Source of the DNA: Candidatus Omnitrophota bacterium
GTDB lineage: Bacteria > Omnitrophota > Gorgyraeia > Tantalellales > Tantalellaceae
Reading direction: 5' to 3'
Length of the DNA stretch: 6,526 nt
NCBI GenBank assembly: GCA_030617085.1
Contig: JAUWWB010000058.1
Location: 1 to 6,526, forward strand
Position 1 is the first letter of the stretch, and every line of letters starts with the position of its first letter. The position numbers and the translations under genes were made by a program. Under the pieces are notes generated by a model that searched no databases, had not been told where the DNA came from, and worked only from the letters and a program-made list of their open reading frames with translations. Below, one piece after another: positions 3,765 to 6,526 of the stretch.

Positions 3765-6526
3765 GCATCAGCCTTTTAAACGGTTTTTTCCAGCTCTTCC
3801 TGAGCGTGTCGATATCGGCCCTGACGGTCGGGCGTCCGCCTTTAAGACCCCCGATCACGAGTTCCCGGTGTTCCGCGACCCAGCCGATCAGGCCCAGCGG
3901 GATGCCTTTCATGCTTTTCTCGAACACTGTTTTCTCCCCCGGCGGGACCTCGACTATGAACCTTGAGTTCGATTCTGAGAAGAGGAGCACGTCGTCCCTG
4001 TCTATGCCCCTGTCCCGCGGGATATTTTCAAGCGAGACTTCCGCGCCGAACCCCCCCGCGAAAAGCATCTCCGCAAGGCAGACGGCTATACCCCCCTCGG
4101 AACAGTCATGGGCCGACCGGAGGAGGCCGCTTTTTATGGCCGAGGACAGCCTTTTCATGAGCCTGAGGGCCGCGGAGGGCCTTACGCGCGGCACCACTGC
4201 GCCGGTCTTCCCTTTTACCAGAAAATACTGGGAACCTCCCATCTCCTGGAAAGTCTTCCCGACGACGTAGATCAGGTTGCCGGGCTCCTTGATGTCGGAG
4301 GATATGGTCCGGCGGACGTCGTCCACCACGCTGACGGCGGATATCAGCAGAGTCGGCGGTATGGATACGGTTCCTTTGCCCGTATTGAACTCGTTGTTGA
4401 GGCTGTCCTTGCCGGATATGAACGGCGTCCCGTACGCTTTCGCCATATCATAGCATGCCTGTGAAGCGCGGACGAGAGCGCCGAGCTGCCCGGGCTTTTC
4501 CGTATTTCCCCAGCAGAAGTTATCGAGTATCGCCGTCTTCTCCACATCGCCGCCGACGGCGATGATCTGCCGCAGTGCTTCCTCAAGCGCGCTGGCAGCC
4601 ATCCAGTACGGGTCGATATCCCCGTACCGCGGGTTGATCCCGTTAGCAAGCGCGATCCCCTTGTTGCTGTCAGGCAGCGGCTTCGTTACCGAGGCGTCGG
4701 CCGGCCCGTCGTTATCGACTCCGACCAGGGGCTTGAGGACGCTTCCCCCCTGGACCTCATGATCGTACTGCCGTATGACCCATTCCTTGCTGCAGACGTT
4801 CCAGCTCGAGAGAACCTTCATCAGGTCGGCAGTAAGGTCCGCTTTTTTCGGGGGAAGGATGTTCTTGTCTTCCTTTACGGGCTTCCACACGGCTTTACGC
4901 GGCACCCGGGGCAGGCCGTCATGCAGGAACGCCATGTCAAGGTCGGCCACCTCATGCCCCTTGTAATAAATACGCAGCTTTTTTGTCTTCGTGAATTTTC
5001 CGATGACCGTGGCTTCGACGTTTTCGCTCCTGAAGACGCGCATCAGGCGCCTCAGGTTCTCCGGCTTTACGGCAAGGACCATCCTTTCCTGCGCTTCCGA
5101 CACCCATATTTCCCAGGGCTCAAGGCCCGCGTATTTAAGGGGCGCTTTCTCGAGGTACACTTCGGCTCCCGTATGCTCCCCCATCTCGCCCACCGCGCTG
5201 GAAAAGCCGCCCGCGCCGCAATCGGTGATGGCCTCGTAAAGGCCGAGGTCGCGGGCCTTAAGCAGCGTGTCCACGATCTTCTTTTCCGTGATGGGGTTGC
5301 CTATCTGGACGGCCGTGGAAGAAACGGTCTCGGATTCGGCGGTGAGCTCCGCGGAAGAGAACGTCGCCCCGTGTATGCCGTCCCGGCCGGTCCTGCCGCC
5401 GACGGTAACGATGACGTCGCCGGGGGAGACTTTCTTGGTGGAGAATTTTCGCGGCATTATCCCGACGTTTCCGCAGAAGACCAGCGGGTTTCCGGTAAAC
5501 CTTTCATCGAAACAGATCGCGCCGTTGACCGTCGGGATGCCCATCTTGTTGCCGTAATCGCGCACGCCGCCGACCACGCCTTTAAGGACGCGCCTGGGAT
5601 GTAAGGCGCCTCTCGGTACGGACGAGGGCTTCATGTCGGGCATGCCGAAGCAGAATACGTCTGTGTTGAGGATGGGCCTGGAACCGCGCCCCGTCCCGAG
5701 ACAATCGCGTATTACCCCGCCTACGCCCGTTTCCGCGCCGCCGTACGGTTCAAGCGCGGAGGGGTGGTTGTGCGTCTCCACCTTGAAACAGATGTCGTAT
5801 CTCGAGTCGAACCTGATGATGCCGGCGTTATCCTTGAACACGGAAACGCACCACGGCTTGTCCATCTCGTGGGTGGCTTTCATGACGGTTTCTTTGAGGA
5901 GGTTGCCGAACTTCCGGCCGTTGTACAGGACGGTCCCCATCATGGTCTTGTGTTTGCAGTGTTCGCTCCATGTCTGGGCCAGCGTCTCGAGCTCGCAGTC
6001 CGTGGGGTTTCTCCTGAGCTTCTTGAAGTGCTTCTGTATGGCCTTCATCTCCGCCAGGCTGAGGTAGAGCTGCCCTTCCCGGCTGAGGCGCTCGAGGGTG
6101 TCGCCTGAGGCGTCGATAAGGTCGATCTCGACGCGGCGGAACCTGTAAGGCTTCAAGGCCTTTTCGGCTTCGGCGTGGGTTACGACGTGCTGTATGATCT
6201 TGTTGTAGAGGAGCTTATCGGTGATCTTTTCGACCTCTCCGGCGGAGAGGGTGCCTTTAATGACGTATTTTTTTGACGTGCCGGCCGAAGTGATCCCGGA
6301 TATCCCCATGTCCGCGGCGGCTTTCATCACGCTCTCTTCGACGGGGTCCATTACGCCCGGGTTGTAGGCGACCTCCACCACATGGACGCGCTTTGAGACG
6401 CGGCAGGGGAATCCGCCGTCATAAACGCATTCCTGCGACACCTTATCGGTGAGTATCTCTTCGGCAACACGCCGGAGGTCCCTTTTTGAAAAGTCACCGC
6501 GGATGGTGTATACCTGCACCTGCTCG
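3751..6526 (-). CDS. purL: Phosphoribosylformylglycinamidine synthase, fused PurS-PurL (5'-partial)
   Basis: This is the synthetase subunit that makes FGAM from FGAR, ATP and PurQ-derived ammonia. Residues are numbered from the GTG at 6519. Residues 1-115 are PurS-like, and about 145-195 form the linker with TWSEHCKHK (183-191, conserved His187). The first AIRS-type half has VETHNHPSALEPYGGAETGV (247-266), VNGAICFDERF (331-341) and GGRTGRDGIHGATFSS (374-389), then DCGAGGFSSAVGE (433-445) and WVSEAQERM (472-480). The second half has VGVDNDGPADASV (599-611), LDNFCWGN (665-672), ISGKDSLNNEF (701-711), AHDCSEGGIAV (803-813) and LFSESNSRF (846-854). Both halves are complete. The frame stays open through the upstream codons (Glu, Gln) to the window edge, and no Shine-Dalgarno precedes the GTG. 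An internal PurS repeat implies the N-terminus is about 40 residues further upstream, so I treat the gene as 5'-partial. It ends in TAA, overlapping purQ. Confidence 0.95.
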   Translation of the reverse strand, partial: EQVQVYTIRGDFSKRDLRRVAEEILTDKVSQECVYDGGFPCRVSKRVHVVEVAYNPGVMDPVEESVMKAAADMGISGITSAGTSKKYVIKGTLSAGEVEKITDKLLYNKIIQHVVTHAEAEKALKPYRFRRVEIDLIDASGDTLERLSREGQLYLSLAEMKAIQKHFKKLRRNPTDCELETLAQTWSEHCKHKTMMGTVLYNGRKFGNLLKETVMKATHEMDKPWCVSVFKDNAGIIRFDSRYDICFKVETHNHPSALEPYGGAETGVGGVIRDCLGTGRGSRPILNTDVFCFGMPDMKPSSVPRGALHPRRVLKGVVGGVRDYGNKMGIPTVNGAICFDERFTGNPLVFCGNVGIMPRKFSTKKVSPGDVIVTVGGRTGRDGIHGATFSSAELTAESETVSSTAVQIGNPITEKKIVDTLLKARDLGLYEAITDCGAGGFSSAVGEMGEHTGAEVYLEKAPLKYAGLEPWEIWVSEAQERMVLAVKPENLRRLMRVFRSENVEATVIGKFTKTKKLRIYYKGHEVADLDMAFLHDGLPRVPRKAVWKPVKEDKNILPPKKADLTADLMKVLSSWNVCSKEWVIRQYDHEVQGGSVLKPLVGVDNDGPADASVTKPLPDSNKGIALANGINPRYGDIDPYWMAASALEEALRQIIAVGGDVEKTAILDNFCWGNTEKPGQLGALVRASQACYDMAKAYGTPFISGKDSLNNEFNTGKGTVSIPPTLLISAVSVVDDVRRTISSDIKEPGNLIYVVGKTFQEMGGSQYFLVKGKTGAVVPRVRPSAALRLMKRLSSAIKSGLLRSAHDCSEGGIAVCLAEMLFAGGFGAEVSLENIPRDRGIDRDDVLLFSESNSRFIVEVPPGEKTVFEKSMKGIPLGLIGWVAEHRELVIGGLKGGRPTVRADIDTLRKSWKKPFKRLMHEEG

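Noticed and set aside
4759..5604. A 281-codon open frame on the plus strand inside purSL
   Set aside because: It is fully antisense to the conserved PurL core, whose motifs are intact on the minus strand. Its translation is rich in Arg, His, Gly and Phe with no recognisable domain, as expected from an antisense frame of GC-rich coding DNA.

Overview
The window is a compact, co-directional gene block. Every gene I can support reads on the minus strand, and no plus-strand frame encodes a recognisable protein. In transcription order (high to low coordinates) the genes are: a fused PurS-PurL FGAM synthase, PurQ, a LOG-family Rossmann protein, a PilZ-domain protein, a small cysteine-rich YkgJ-like protein, a short-form malic enzyme, and the 5' end of a BirA-type biotin ligase that leaves the window at position 1. 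No gap between genes exceeds about 81 bases, so no long stretch is unexplained. I see no tRNA, rRNA, CRISPR array, insertion sequence or phage gene.

The source is bacterial, and the coding sequence is moderately GC-rich. A PurSL fusion beside a separate PurQ, short intergenic gaps, and a YkgJ-like protein of only 90 residues fit uncultured lineages such as Omnitrophota, or neighbouring groups in the Planctomycetota/Desulfobacterota range. This is an impression from gene style, not a phylogenetic result.

Layout: positions 2955-6526 hold the purine step, with purSL overlapping purQ by 14 nt. Positions 1576-2912 hold three small accessory genes: LOG and pilZ are 1 nt apart, and pilZ and ykgJ are 10 nt apart. 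Positions 262-1536 hold the malic enzyme, preceded by a 39-nt gap with two short inverted repeats. Positions 181-261 are a non-coding gap filled by two abutting hairpins, and positions 1-180 are the start of birA. PurSL and PurQ together form the glutamine-dependent FGAM synthase (purine step 4). LOG-family enzymes cleave nucleoside monophosphates, a plausible but unproven link to purine pools. PilZ suggests a c-di-GMP-responsive component. The malic enzyme and biotin ligase fit central carbon and carboxylase metabolism.

Two points merit a second look. First, a hairpin-forming repeat unit is present in two tandem copies (127-168 and 188-256) that differ mainly by a 27-nt indel. The shorter copy lies inside the birA reading frame and supplies most of its unusual N-terminal extension. 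Second, the PurSL N-terminus shows an internal PurS-like duplication at an 81-residue offset. This implies that the apparent GTG start at 6519 is internal and that the true start lies about 40 codons beyond the window edge.
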